From Purshia tridentata (lineage: Eukaryota; Streptophyta; Magnoliopsida; Rosales; Rosaceae), in NCBI GenBank assembly GCA_003254885.1, contig QANT01001786.1:1-64000 (forward strand): a DNA stretch of 64,000 nucleotides. Direction: 5' to 3'. The notes beneath the pieces were generated by a model that was given only the letters and a program-made list of their open reading frames with translations, made no database searches and was not told where the DNA came from. The position numbers were made by a program, and so were the translations under genes. Positions 48,820 through 60,462 of the stretch are shown piece by piece; position 1 is the first letter of the stretch; the number at the start of each line of letters is the position of its first letter.

Positions 48820-48924
48820 AGCACAGTGATAAGGAGACAGGCTGTTCATTAACTTGACAGCTGGTGTTTCTGGATATCCAAGTGGGCCAAGTTGTGGGCT
48901 TTTTTAGTTTGTCATTGCCAGGTG

Positions 48925-51146
48925 TTCCTTTTTGGGATATTTTCTGTTTCTTGTTTTGGGGTTTGACTCATTGGATATCCTCTAATTTACTAATTTAGGG
49001 TCGTTCAATGAATCTTCAGGTGTCAGGGTCAAGCGTCGGTCTCTTTCTCTCATGACTCCTTCTTCTACTTTATGTTTCATTTGCTAGCCACACATATATC
49101 TGTTGCTAATTACTTGACACGTGGAACCATAACATATTGACATGTGTCTTTTAAACTCTTTGCATCTCAATTCATTTTAATTGTCAAAATCAAATTTTGT
49201 GTTCACAACTTTGCTTTTGAGTGCCGATTTATGCGATTGTGGAATTCGTATTTCCGTACACGTTATAAATATTATATTGTTTTATTATAAATTTTCAAAT
49301 ATAATGTTATATTATTTAATTATGAATCTAAATTGTAAACTAAATTGACTAATGATTAAACGCACGAAGCAAATTGGCATTCAACAATAGTATACTGTTA
49401 ATGGTCTAAAAAAAATCTTTATATTAGTATTAGTGCATAGTTTGTTTATATATTTTTTGCCATCATAGTAGGAGGGATGTTCTAAATTCAATCTCCCTTT
49501 CTTCTTATAAAATAAATAAATAAAAGGGAATAGATTTTATTTTTCTTTTTCTTTTACTAAGTGAATAAAATTATTTTCACTTTTTTTTTAATAAAAAAGT
49601 CATAAATTAATAGATTGGGGAGACTGCCTAAGAATCAAAAGATCGGCAAGGCAGGTAGAAACCCTAGCCGCCTCCCTCTTTTTACTCTCTCCTCTCTCTT
49701 CAAGCCTTTAGCCATGTGCTTCTCACTGGCTCTCCCCTTTTTATTTTCTGTGTTGTTTGGGTGTTTCTCACATTATGCCGAGCAGCTTGTGGGCAGGTGG
49801 TGCTGTCAATGGTATGTCTCATTTTGTTACAAATAAAATATGTATTATAATCTAAGACATTTGAAAATATGCAACCTAAACTAAAATAACAATCAAAACA
49901 TGCGTACTGTAGGGAAAAATATCCTTTTGAATTTTCTTTTAATAAGTGAAGACAATTATTTTCTCATTACTTTTAATAAAATAGTCCTAAATTAAAAGTT
50001 GGAGACTGCCAATCAAAAGATCGGCAAGGCAGGAGCGCGACAAGCGTACTCTGAGTAGCTCACTTGAAAGGTAAGGAGAGTGCGAGAGACAGGTGGCGAG
50101 TTATGATGTGGCGAAAGGTACAATGAAATCTTTTTCGATGACGTCACACAGTTTCCAATACACGGGTTTGACAGTTAATAACATAACTGAATTGCTTTTG
50201 GAATTTATTAAAAAAAATTAGTCGTTACCTCACTTGTTAGATGAATAAGTTTACAGAGGAAAGACGGTGGATTTCCCGCGTAAACACGAAACGCGTTGAC
50301 CACGTGGCTTATTCAGGTTTCCCATTCTTAAAAAACATAAAATGTTCTTTGGTCAAAAAAAAAAAAAACATAAAATTGTTTTGGGCCCTAGTTTTTGTCT
50401 CTGTTTCAGTTGGGAAGAAGGAGAGAGGTAAGTGTCTTCCATATCCATATTAATTTAAATTGAATTTGAATTTGAATTTAAATTTAAATTTGAATCGGAT
50501 CCGAATTTGAATAAATGGTTTGTATATAATATTATTATTATCAGGTGTAGCCCACAAGCAAGTGGACTGGGTGGAAAATAGCTAGGTAGCTGTAGAGTGT
50601 AGAGTAGTGGTGGTGAAATACCTGAAAAGGCCATGAGCCCAATGAAATATCTAGGCTTTCAAAGTCGGACTAAATTACTATTACTTGTTTCATCTAGAAC
50701 AAAAGGCAATGCCTTCTGCCTTCTGGGGCTAACGAGGCATCGCTAGCTTCTCGATTAAGTAATATTGATAGGGACATTACATATATATAAGGATAATTTT
50801 CTTCTTTGGGCCGTTCAACTTTGGAGTCAAGGGTTGAGCTACCTTCCGAGTCTTTCCCAATCAATTCAAATTTGATGCTTATCGGCGGTTTTCGTTCAGT
50901 TAAGTCGGTTATATTGGTTGAGATAAAAAATTCTTCTCTACACGTCCGAGTTTAAACTCTTTTTCTTTTTTTAATATAAAATGAAAATCACATTTAATAG
51001 TAGAAATGTTATTATGGTAATATAGTGAAAAGGTAATCCGTGAATATCAAAGAATCAAAAAGCATCATATACTTTGTAGTGGTTGCATTATTAATTGTAG
51101 AATTAATTTTCACAAAGTCTAACATTCAAAACGCGCGTTCTAATTA
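48925..51146. other. Gene desert, first part
   Basis: No gene. Contains a dispersed direct repeat (49,544 and 49,929) and a GAATTT/AAATTT simple repeat at about 50,452-50,512. Between the repeat copies, 49,660-49,730 looks like a plant gene leader (AAACCCTAG telo-box, then a pyrimidine tract), but no frame follows. Confidence 0.5.
49544..50033 (+). repeat. Dispersed direct repeat pair
   Basis: Copies at 49,544-49,655 and 49,929-50,033, about 385 bp apart. They share TTTTCTTTT-A-TAAGTGAA, ATTATTTTC, TTTTAATAAAA and end in ATCAAAAGATCGGCAAGGCA plus GG. The first copy has an extra TAAG before ATCAAAAG. No inverted ends were found. Confidence 0.7.
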
Positions 51147-51530
51147 GGAAAATGCTATGTGTTTTTTCTTTGTGCTTTCTCCTTATGATTTCTCTCTTCT
51201 TTTGTTTATTTGGCAATTTAATCTCACACTCGAAACCGTTCAATATCAAGATCATCATTTATAGATTAACTATGCAAAAAATTAACTAAATCAGAAATCG
51301 TTTAGTTATTTAACTGTTATCAAATAACTAATAGTAAATTTAACTGTTATCAAAACCATCTATTTATTTGATAACAATTAGATGACTAAACGATTTCTGA
51401 TTTGGATTTTTTTTGTATAGTTGATCTATAAATGATGATCTTGATATTTAACGATTCCGATCGTGAGATTAAATTGTCAAATGAACAAAAGAAGAAAAAT
51501 GACACAAAGAAAAGGCACATAGCATTCCCC
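51147..51530. mobile_element. Foldback MITE 3
   Basis: About 384 bp. The left end reads GGAAAATGCTATGTG and the right end CACATAGCATTCCCC. Arms pair inwards through TTTCTTTGTG / CACAAAGAAA, CTCTTCTTTTGTT, ACCGTTCAATATCAAGATCA and ATTAACTAAATCAGAAATCG, meeting near 51,350. A TAATTA motif lies beside both ends, but its spacing differs, so the target-site duplication is unresolved. No coding capacity. Confidence 0.85.
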
Positions 51531-54405
51531 GATTAATTAAACCTAGTGAATGTGGGGTACGTACTCAGTACTTACTGACTACTAATTACTACATAGCAAC
51601 TCGTGCTGTCATATCTTTGCTTAGTTTAGAGAAATGAAAGAATGATTGTACCTCTACAGGCCAAAACAAGAATGATTCTATCTCTGTAAAAGGAACGATT
51701 CTTATTGATCTCTATGATCAGTATGGTATCGATCATATCTTATCATAACCAATTAAAGTGGAGTAAGCTTTCTGTCCTTTCCCTTTCTACTTTAATTTTT
51801 TTTAAATCAAATAAATATATAACTTTTTTGGATTTTTTTTTTTGGTTTTTATCCAAATTTTGGATCCGTCTCTCAACTTGTTATCCAAAGTTTTATTTAA
51901 TCTAATTAAATTCCCAAATTTTTATTTTGTTTTTCATATGTCCTTAATCTAATTTTTATTAATTTATTTATAATTGAAGTTCCATGTCTTCAGGGTAAGT
52001 ATATAACTCCAAGGGTGGAATCAAGCCAAGTCTTCCATAACTACAATTTAGAAGGCTTCAAAGCACTTTTGAATAGTAAAAAACGCTTGCGTTCAGTAAA
52101 AAAACTTTAAAACGTTTTTGATGATTTATAAATTTATATATTACATTTGGAAGTGCTTTTAGAGGAAGTTATTTCAAATACATTTACAAAAAGTACTTGA
52201 ATTTTTTTCAAAAAAATTTATGCTCTTAATTCTAAACAAAAACGCTTTTTACATAAACACTCCCAAACAAGTCCTAAGAAACTCGATTAGTACCTATGAG
52301 GAGTGAGAATGTGGGAATACCAAAAGTAAAAAAAAAACCATAATTTTTGTTTTGTAGGCAGCCACTTTAGGAACAGTCGTCCTCCAAAATGAACTGAGAT
52401 CCGACAGCATTAGGAGCTTTTTAAAAGCAATATCTGGTTGGTGTGCCGTTAATCTTTTCCGGTTCCCTAGACGGCTAGACCACAAATAGTAGTAACTTTA
52501 GCTTAATTTAACCCAGATGCTTAATTTGGAGCAGACCACCAACTTTTCAAACCCTAATATTCAACAATATTTTAACATCCCATTTCGAGAAATATTATAA
52601 AAGAAATTATATATTATTATTAGTAATAGTACTAGACAATAAGTATTTTGCCTTGACAAAATAATATAATCATGACGGCCATATGCCATCATTTTCACTG
52701 CTTAATTAACGAAAAGCTTAAATTGCTTAATTTTCATTGCAAACAGAACCTTAATAATGCATTTTTGTCGACATGATCACGTGTGATAAAAACCAAGGTT
52801 TTTTTTTTCCTTTTCCTTTTAACTGTTGTTATCATTTTCCTTGAAGTTATTCCTTGTCGTGGGACATGGTAGGCTGACTCTCATGATTCTTTTGAGATAT
52901 TTTCATATCTAGTATCATATATATATATATATATTATATCATATACAATTCTAAAGAAATTTAAATACTCTGATGGCTTATTTATGTATATATGTGGGAC
53001 CTGTAGTCCACTTCTGTGGCAACTTGGGCTGGAGAATTAAAAGGCTCTGAAGCTGCTCAACCCTAGATGATGCAGAAGGCACCTGATCACAGAGAGTTTT
53101 GTTATTCATTTTTTTTTTTGTTAAATGAAATAATAGTGGACAATATATACATTAGGGGAAACATAATAAGCTTTTTGCGTGTTCGTTTATTGATAATTAT
53201 GTCCCACATGTGAAACCAAATAAACTATAAAGTCATAAATGCACTCATTTATATATATACGATGCTGCTAAAACCAAATTAATCAACTATTGCATTCTAA
53301 ATATTCTAGCAATAGCTATATATATCATTCACATTGTGCTAGCCTTTCTATAATGGTCTCTGAACAACCCAAGTTGCCATAAGTTGAATATCTATAAATG
53401 CAACATTATCTGCAACATTATTGTAGAATTGTAGGCAGTGCAAGCGTTTGTTGTTTTTTCACATGGATTCCAACAATTACACGTCGAAATATCTATATAT
53501 ATCACTGTGAGTGAAAAAAATGTTCCAGTTTTGGACGGATATGGCAGTGTATATGCTCAGGGGAGAATGACGAGGCCACGCAGACTGTCAGTGAGAGGCC
53601 CAGCCACTACACGTGGCACAATGGCAGCAGCTTGCTTCTTCAACCTCCTTGTATATATGCATACTGCTGCTGCTGCTGCGTGCTGCAACTAGCTAGTTAT
53701 TACTTACCTGTACGTACCTCTTTCTATGCTCTATAACTTGGGGTTCAGACTGCAATTAAGCATTAAGAGACGCTAATTAACTAAATTGATATCTTAATTC
53801 AACAGAATACTATCCATGCAGTACACTAATAAACAAGATCATAGACAAGAATCTATCGACTTCACCAGTATCAACCCTTTCGATCTTTCTCTATGTATGT
53901 ATAGTATATGGCATGGAGTGCCACATTTCATGTACGTATACAAGACCACTTTCATATAGGTTCAACAATTAATGAATCCAATTAAGCAACACAATTATGA
54001 ATTTCTGTTGGATGCATGATCGATCTTGCCCTAAAACTTGGCACAGATTTTGCCTCTTGTCTGGAAACTTAATTTGACTTATAATACCTAATAGACCGAA
54101 AATTAAGATTAATTAGGCACCAATGGAAAGAGTAAATAAAATCAAAATTAATTCAAAAGGAGATCGATAGCAGATTTGGTCTTAAGGTACTGGCCCAACC
54201 CCAGCATATTGTAATCTAAGATTTCATACCAATTAAAGCCAGTACTGAGGATTTTGTCTTAAGGTGCATGCTATATATGGAGCAGCTGACTGCAGCAGAC
54301 AGCAGACTACTGCTGAGCATGACCCAAAAGGAATTCACAAACAGTACGTACAGAGACTGAGACTGAGACTGAAACTGAGACAGATGGATCGATTTGTCCA
54401 ATTAA
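51531..54405. other. Gene desert, second part
   Basis: No gene recognised. AT-rich, with TA repeats near 52,919-52,935. A stretch at 52,050-52,280 has several AAGCACTTTTG / AAACGCTTTTT and CCAAACAAGTCC-like pieces reminiscent of common plant non-autonomous repeats, but I could not define its ends. A GAGACT hexamer run at 54,354-54,382 probably lies in the 3' UTR of the next gene. Confidence 0.45.
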
Positions 54406-55041
54406 TTAATAGCTCCAAAGGCTTTCTCCATCGGAATTCCCCGGTGAATGGTCCGAAGAAATCCTCGGCGGGCTTACCAGCATTCCCTCCGCCATGTTCA
54501 CCAGCAAATTCGGCATATTCAAAAGAGCCTCCTCATCCACAAACTCCGCCGCCCCACCACCGCCGCTCGCCTGTTCCGAGCTCCCTCCGCTCTCTCCCTT
54601 CCGCCGAACCGCCTCAGCTGCCCGAGCCGCCGCAGCGCGTATGTCACTGCCCGACGAAGAAGCCGGTATCGGGTATGTAAGAATAGAGTTGGGGAAGTTC
54701 AAGGGCGTATCGGGCCCCTTTAGTGCAATCGCTGCCACGTCATAGGCGGCAGCCGCCATCTCCGGCTTGGCGTACGTGCCAAGCCATATGCGCGTGGTTT
54801 TACGTGGCTCTCGAATCTCCGACACCCATTTCCCACTCCGCATCCGGATCCCCCGGTAAAGTGGGTGGCGGCGGGGCCTAGGCGATGAGGTGTCTCCAGG
54901 TCCATGTGCGCTGGCGGAACAAGGGTCGTCTTCAGGAGGTACAATATTGGCGATGGTTGGAGGGTTTGGGAGTTGTGTAGAGGGGTTCTTGAGCTGTTGG
55001 TCGTCATGACTTTGGGGCACGATACTATACGGATCACCCAT
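54406..55041 (-). CDS. DREB-subfamily AP2/ERF factor (A-4/ERF025-like)
   Basis: Intronless, 211 aa. One AP2 domain at about 61-117 ([20 protein letters not shown] ... GPDTPLNF). It lacks both CBF signatures, so it is not a CBF. The pattern of [19 protein letters not shown] and the Ala-rich [13 protein letters not shown] helix fits the A-4 group that includes ERF025-like and TINY-like factors. The C terminus has an acidic [18 protein letters not shown] block and ends LWSY, both shared with the CBF gene 5.8 kb away and with the wider group III. It probably binds DRE or GCC-like elements as an activator; target genes unknown. Same strand as CBF. Confidence 0.9.
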   Translation of the reverse strand: MGDPYSIVPQSHDDQQLKNPSTQLPNPPTIANIVPPEDDPCSASAHGPGDTSSPRPRRHPLYRGIRMRSGKWVSEIREPRKTTRIWLGTYAKPEMAAAAYDVAAIALKGPDTPLNFPNSILTYPIPASSSGSDIRAAAARAAEAVRRKGESGGSSEQASGGGGAAEFVDEEALLNMPNLLVNMAEGMLVSPPRISSDHSPGNSDGESLWSY

Positions 55042-56470
55042 AAATGTATGCTTCGATCTATATATAATTTGTGCATGTATGCGTTATATAGATATATGAT
55101 ATGGTCCTACTCGTATCACATATATATATATATATATTGAAATATTGAATAATGAAATCGTCAGAGAAAGAGACATGGGAAGCGTGGGATAAGAAGCGTG
55201 GGAGAATCGCGGAGGGAGGTAGTGTTGATGTGATTGTGAGGTGAGGCTTCAAAGCGCACACGTATTAACCATCAAGCGCGCACACGTATTTTATCTCTGT
55301 TTATAATCTTCCTTCCAACAATATTTCAAATTTAAGTTTGCTACAGTTGTTGTGGTTTTGCCGTTGTGGGTACAGTACAGAGTCAGAATATCTTAAATTA
55401 ATTAATTAGATCATGCTCGCCACTTGTGCCGCCCTCTTTTCATTTTCGTTTTTTTTTGTGGCCAGGGTCTTTTCATTTTCGTTCAATGTACAGGAAACTC
55501 ATGCTTCTGCGCCATATGCCTAGTTTATATCAAGCTGATATCATTTCGACTTTGTTTTTACTCAATATATTATTAGCGATGAAAAAGTAAAGTTATCAAA
55601 ATATAATAATCAAACATTTGTTTATATGCAGTACATGTTTATATGAGATTTTCCTTGCTGGATTTTCTATTTTCTTTTTATATTGTTATTGTCACTCACC
55701 TTCTATCTGAGAAGCTTACAAATAGGAAATTAAAATTTGAGATCAGATTCTGGAAGGGCTCTTACTTTCTCTTAGAGCCGGAGATGTCATAGCAACAGAG
55801 CCTCCAGAACCCTAGCGATGTAAAGTAAGAGTGAAGAGAAAATGTGATATTTCTTTTTAGATGATTTAACCAAAACGAAGCCCTTATCGGTGAAATAAAT
55901 AGTAAAAGATAACAAAGTTTTAGATATTAAAAACTGTTAATTTTTCAGATCATCTACTAAACATTATTTATGCAAAATATAACTTTTTAAAAATTATTTA
56001 ACTATATAATTATTATCAAATAAATTGAATAAATAAGCAATTTGTTCAATTCTTCATTTTGCTATCCACAGTACTACTACGGTTGGTGACATGTTATATA
56101 ATCTATACTATTTACAAATTGGTCATTATCTTGAGAAAGAAAAAAGAAAGACCCTACTTTCTTACGTCACAACCTTCCAAAATAAAAAATTCATATGTAA
56201 ATCACTTCTTCTTTTTTTTGTCCACTGTAAAATCACTTTCTTTAATCCACAAAAAACCCACATTAACTTTAATTACAAAAATCCTAATTTTTAAAATAAA
56301 CCATGTTAAATACTAAATACATCTCACTGTGTCTGACCGTTAAAACTTAAAAGTTAGTTTCCTCATATTTTCTTTTTCGGCTAGTTAGTTTCCTTATCTA
56401 AAAGACTAGAACTGTGAACATACAACAACACTAGTAAGAGCAACCTTGCAGTCTCTTACTCTCGTCATCC
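55042..56470. other. Divergent promoter region
   Basis: Promoters of the AP2 factor (-) and the TraB gene (+). A TA repeat lies at 55,114-55,138. At 55,945-56,035 an AT-rich piece resembles half of the foldback stem core (ATGCAAAATATAAC ... ATTATTATCAAATAAATTG) and may be a decayed relic. Confidence 0.4.
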
Positions 56471-58340
56471 ATGGAGACCTTTAAATCAACCTTTCCAATT
56501 TTCCACACCAACCCAGTTTTCCTCACACCCAAGCCTCTCAAACCCTTCAAGGTTGCCATCAAACCTCCACCGCCAGACTTCGATTTCAGGTCACAAATTT
56601 TGGAGGACTCCACAGCCGCAATAGCTAGAACCCACCCTGAATTGCTCGACTTGGCCGGCAATGGGAGCTTGCTCTTGATCGAGAAGAGCCGGTTCGGTCC
56701 GGTTCCGGCCTGGCGGGCCGATTTCGTTGAGCCGGAGGTGATATGGTTGGTTGGGACGACCCATATTTCTCAAGACTCGGCTCTGAACGTGGAACGTGTT
56801 GTCCGAGCAGTGAAGCCCGATAATGTGGTGGTGGAGCTCTGTAGAAGCAGGCAAGTGTGTGACTTGGTTTTCGGCTTCTGGGTTTTGGTTTAATTGTTAA
56901 TTTTGAGAATCGTATGTAAAATACAGCTCTTAACTTAAATTGTTGCAGAGCCCAATTTCAGAGCTGGGATTATGTACGCTTTCATGGATGGTGAGCAAGG
57001 CCAACAATTGAGGTCAAATATGTTCTCTTTGAGTGGAACTGGGTTTTTTGGTGCTGTTGGTCGAAGCATAAACTTGGGTAACCATTAATTCCTTTTGTAT
57101 GATCAATTTATTATGTAATGGTTTTTGTGCACATGAAATTGACTTGGTTAATTATGATAGGGGGTCAAACTGCTCTGGCATTACGTTTACTTTTGGCGGT
57201 TCTCTCTTCAAAAATCTCATCAGATATCAATCGTCCTTTTGGTGATGAGGTAGTTGAATAGAATTGAATACAGTAATAATGCAATGTACTCCCGAAATGA
57301 AATTAGATTGGATTAGATTGATTGTAACATTGTGACCTTTAATTAATTGCAGTTCCGTGCTGCTCGAAAAGCTTCTGAAGAAGTTGGTGCTCAAATAGTT
57401 TTGGGGGATCGCCCAATTGAAATAACTGTATGCACAAATATAATTAGACTTTGATATGCCATTTTCTGGTTATATATGTTAGCTTAAACTCTTGATCTTT
57501 GCCTTGGAAGTTGGACTAGTAATTTGTATGTGACCTGTTAACGTAACAGAACATTGCTTCATTTTTTTTTTCCATATAACTCGTTATTGCAGCTTGAAAG
57601 GGCTTGGAAATCTCTGAATTGGACAGAGAAACTGAGCTTAGTGACCTCAGTTGTTCGTGGGATAACATCACCATCTGATATGTCCCAGAAGAATCTCGAG
57701 GTTAATCTCTTGCTAATATAATATAACGTTTCAGTTGTTGAATTTAAGGATGTGTTTGATTGCCAAATGCTAACAGGATTAGTACTACATACAACTTCAG
57801 TGTGAAAGAAGCATCTGAACTAGAAAGATTCTATATTTTATTGTAGGAATCAACAAGCACAAGTAACAGCACATTTCAGCTTTATAAGCAGCTAAGTTCT
57901 TCATATCCATCACTACTACAGCCTCTTATACATGAACGAGACACTGTAAGTGTATATCTTTCGCAATTGTACATGATGAGGAGTTACATTCTTCAATTAA
58001 TTATCTACTTTATGAAGTACCAAGTGATCTGTGCTTTAAGTTTTGCTTATTGTGCTGCTGCGTTTTTCAGTACCTTGCATGGTCTCTAAAGAGGAGCAAA
58101 GCCGTGAATAAGAGTAAGATAGTGGTGGGGGTTATCGGAAAGGGACACATGAATGGTGTAATATATGCACTACTAGCTGATACAGGAGACCTGCGGTTTC
58201 GAGACCTTGTTGGTCAGAGGGCTTCCAGTAGTGATACCTCTAATGGCTGGGTTTTCATGTTGCTCAAGAGCTTGATTAGAGACACTCTCATTGGCATCAT
58301 TTTGTGGGCATTATATGAGCAGATTAAAGGTGGATTATAG
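56471..58340 (+). CDS. TraB-family protein
   Basis: Seven exons: 56471-56850, 56962-57077, 57161-57249, 57353-57427, 57593-57700, 57847-57945 and 58071-58340 (378 aa). Family motifs: VGTTH at 94-98, VELCRSR at 121-127 followed by AGIMY, and GKGHMNG at 312-318. These conserved Gly/His/Glu/Arg residues resemble the TraB/TIKI hydrolase-like fold. A hydrophobic stretch near the C terminus (LIGIILWALYEQIKGGL) may anchor the protein; the N terminus (Phe/Pro/Lys-rich, few acids) could be an organelle signal. Function of this plant branch is unclear. Intron 1 has a GC donor (AGCAG|GCAAGT) and its true acceptor is TTTCAG at 56961. Using the earlier TTGCAG gives a stop codon within about 50 nt. The splice shown is the one that restores CRSRAGIMY. 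Confidence 0.88.
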
Positions 58341-60428
58341 AATACAGCACCTTGCTGGTGTTAACATTATTTTTAGACTGCACAAAGTTGATTTGAATCA
58401 CAATTGGCTGAGAAAATGATTCAATTCTGATTTATGATAAACCACAAACTGTATACGTAGGGGTAATGTGGCTTTCCAATTTGGATTTGGACACTGGTAT
58501 TGTGTAATAATTGGTTGTATATTGCTCAGGGGATGGAATACAATTAATGATCCTGTATTTGCTTCATCGTTCCTGTGTTGTTATGACAGGGTGTGTGTTT
58601 GGTGTGTTTATAGTCACCATATATTTCAAGGACTTTTGAAATTGGAATATACGCTGAACATCCCAATTTGATACATTGAACATTCTCACTCACACAATTG
58701 TCACGTGAACAAAAAAGACTAATGCCAATATTTCTCTAAATGGTAATTTAAGTAACAGAGAGGCAATACTGTCAAATGACTTGTTTCACAAACAATGGGC
58801 TGAATCAAGCCAGTGGTTTCATAAACCACGAACAAATTCCCTATTCCAGGTTTAATTACTGTGGTTCTGTGATTGGGCATTAATGACAGTAATTATAATG
58901 AATACAACGTAGTTTAATTTATATGGTAAGTTTTAATGTGACTAATATGAATGAAAGCTCGACTCAATCCAAAAGCCTGCTGTATATTAGGCTACCAATT
59001 GCCAGCAAAGATATGCCTGACATACATTCCCCCCAATCGAAATCAAAAGTTGAACCTGAGGAAAGTGAATAAAAAAGAAAATCCAGCAAATTTTAACGAC
59101 ATTTATATTCAAGTAAAGAAAGGCAGTGAAATTTGTCCACGTTCCTTGCGCTATATGGACGCTGCTGTTACCGATCTCATTTTCAATTTTTCATTTGTTA
59201 ATCAATAATATTCTAAAGCACCAAAAAACCAATTTTGAATTTTATTTTCTTCTTTTAGTTTTTCTCTGAATTTATAGATTTCATTGTAAATAAAAAAACA
59301 TAAAATTTACTTCTAAACAACACAAAAAATTCAAGCCCAAATTACATTTTTTTTGTCTGCAAACCTAAATTACTATTAATTACTTATGTTAATCTTGCTT
59401 CACTTAGCAATAAGTTTGGCAGTAATGCTCAAAATGTTTCATTTATTTATCGGCAACCATATATACGTACCAGTACATAAGACTTGATGATGAAACTAGT
59501 TGTTTAAAATGTATGATAAAAAAAGTTATATAGCATTTATCATACATGCTAGTATTTTTTTAGTAAAATAGAATTTTGTTTTTGTCGGCGCGCGAATAAT
59601 TAACTTTAATATTAATTTAAAAATAAATGATTGACCGTTAGCTGTTAGGTTGTTAAGTTTGTTAAGTAGTTAATCTCGTAATATACTTATTTCTTTATAA
59701 GATATCAGTCGTTGCTTTAGTTATGATACATGCAGCTCTTAAACCCTACACTGCACTCTTCCACATTAAATTGATTGTTACATATATGCATTTTTATAAA
59801 TTTAAGATTAAACCAGTTTATCTTAAAGAATAGTACTAGCTAGAGATGAGAAAATTAAGATTAATTTAAGAAGAAGCTAGTTTGATATATGTGTGTAACA
59901 AAAAACATTAATTCAAGATGGAAGTTTGTCTGGCCAAAAATGAGCATTCAAATATATATTATAGGAACTATGCTACTGCACAAGTAACATATATTAACTA
60001 ATTAAATTAACTAAACACTCTCTGAAAACCAACCAATTTTTTACTGTCTAACAAAATAGTAAAATAAATAGCATTCATTCGATCAGGTTGAAATTAAACT
60101 TGAATATTTTACGTCTAAAACTGGAAAATAATTTTTATGGAGAGGTATTTAAATTGAAGGATTGCAAAATCTTCCCTCTAGATTTTTCCAGTGAATATTA
60201 GTGTGAAATGTTATTTAAGGGGCGATGCATGTATATATTGGTAGCTCAATCTTTACTGTATGCAATTTTTTGAGAAATATAGTGGGAAATTAAGAGAAAG
60301 ACAAGCAGTGTTCTTTTTATTACACCTGTAGCACCTTCATTTGGTATCACTTCTGACCTAACCACTTCCTTTTATTATATATATATTCTCCCTCATTGCG
60401 GTTCAATGGACCTCATTCGAACCCAAGT
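58341..60428. other. Intergenic, 2.1 kb
   Basis: TraB 3' flank and promoter of the response regulator, with a TATATATATATA stretch at about 60,376-60,387. No gene or element recognised in between. Confidence 0.5.
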
Positions 60429-60462
60429 ATGGCTACTGTTGCTGAAAGTGTTGAAGCTCTAA
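60406..60462 (+). other. Upstream ORF overlapping the response-regulator start
   Basis: ATG at 60406 opens an 18-codon frame (+1 relative to the main frame) that ends at 60462, past the main start at 60429. If included in the mRNA it would compete with the main start. If the TATA run at 60,376-60,387 sets transcription start, the uATG may be left out. Confidence 0.3.

Noticed and set aside
52050-52280. Possible non-autonomous repeat with AAGCACTTTTG and CCAAACAAGTCC pieces
   Set aside because: I could not find matching inverted ends or a target duplication, so it is not listed as a mobile element.
53018-53380. Inverted pair GTGGCAACTTGGG / CCCAAGTTGCCAT about 345 bp apart
   Set aside because: Only about 14 of 16 bases match, and similarity stops there; too short to call an element.
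53438-53692. 84-codon open frame with an ACACGTGGC (ABRE-like) motif
   Set aside because: The translation has no homology, and the motif lies downstream of the nearest gene, so it is not a promoter element that I can support.
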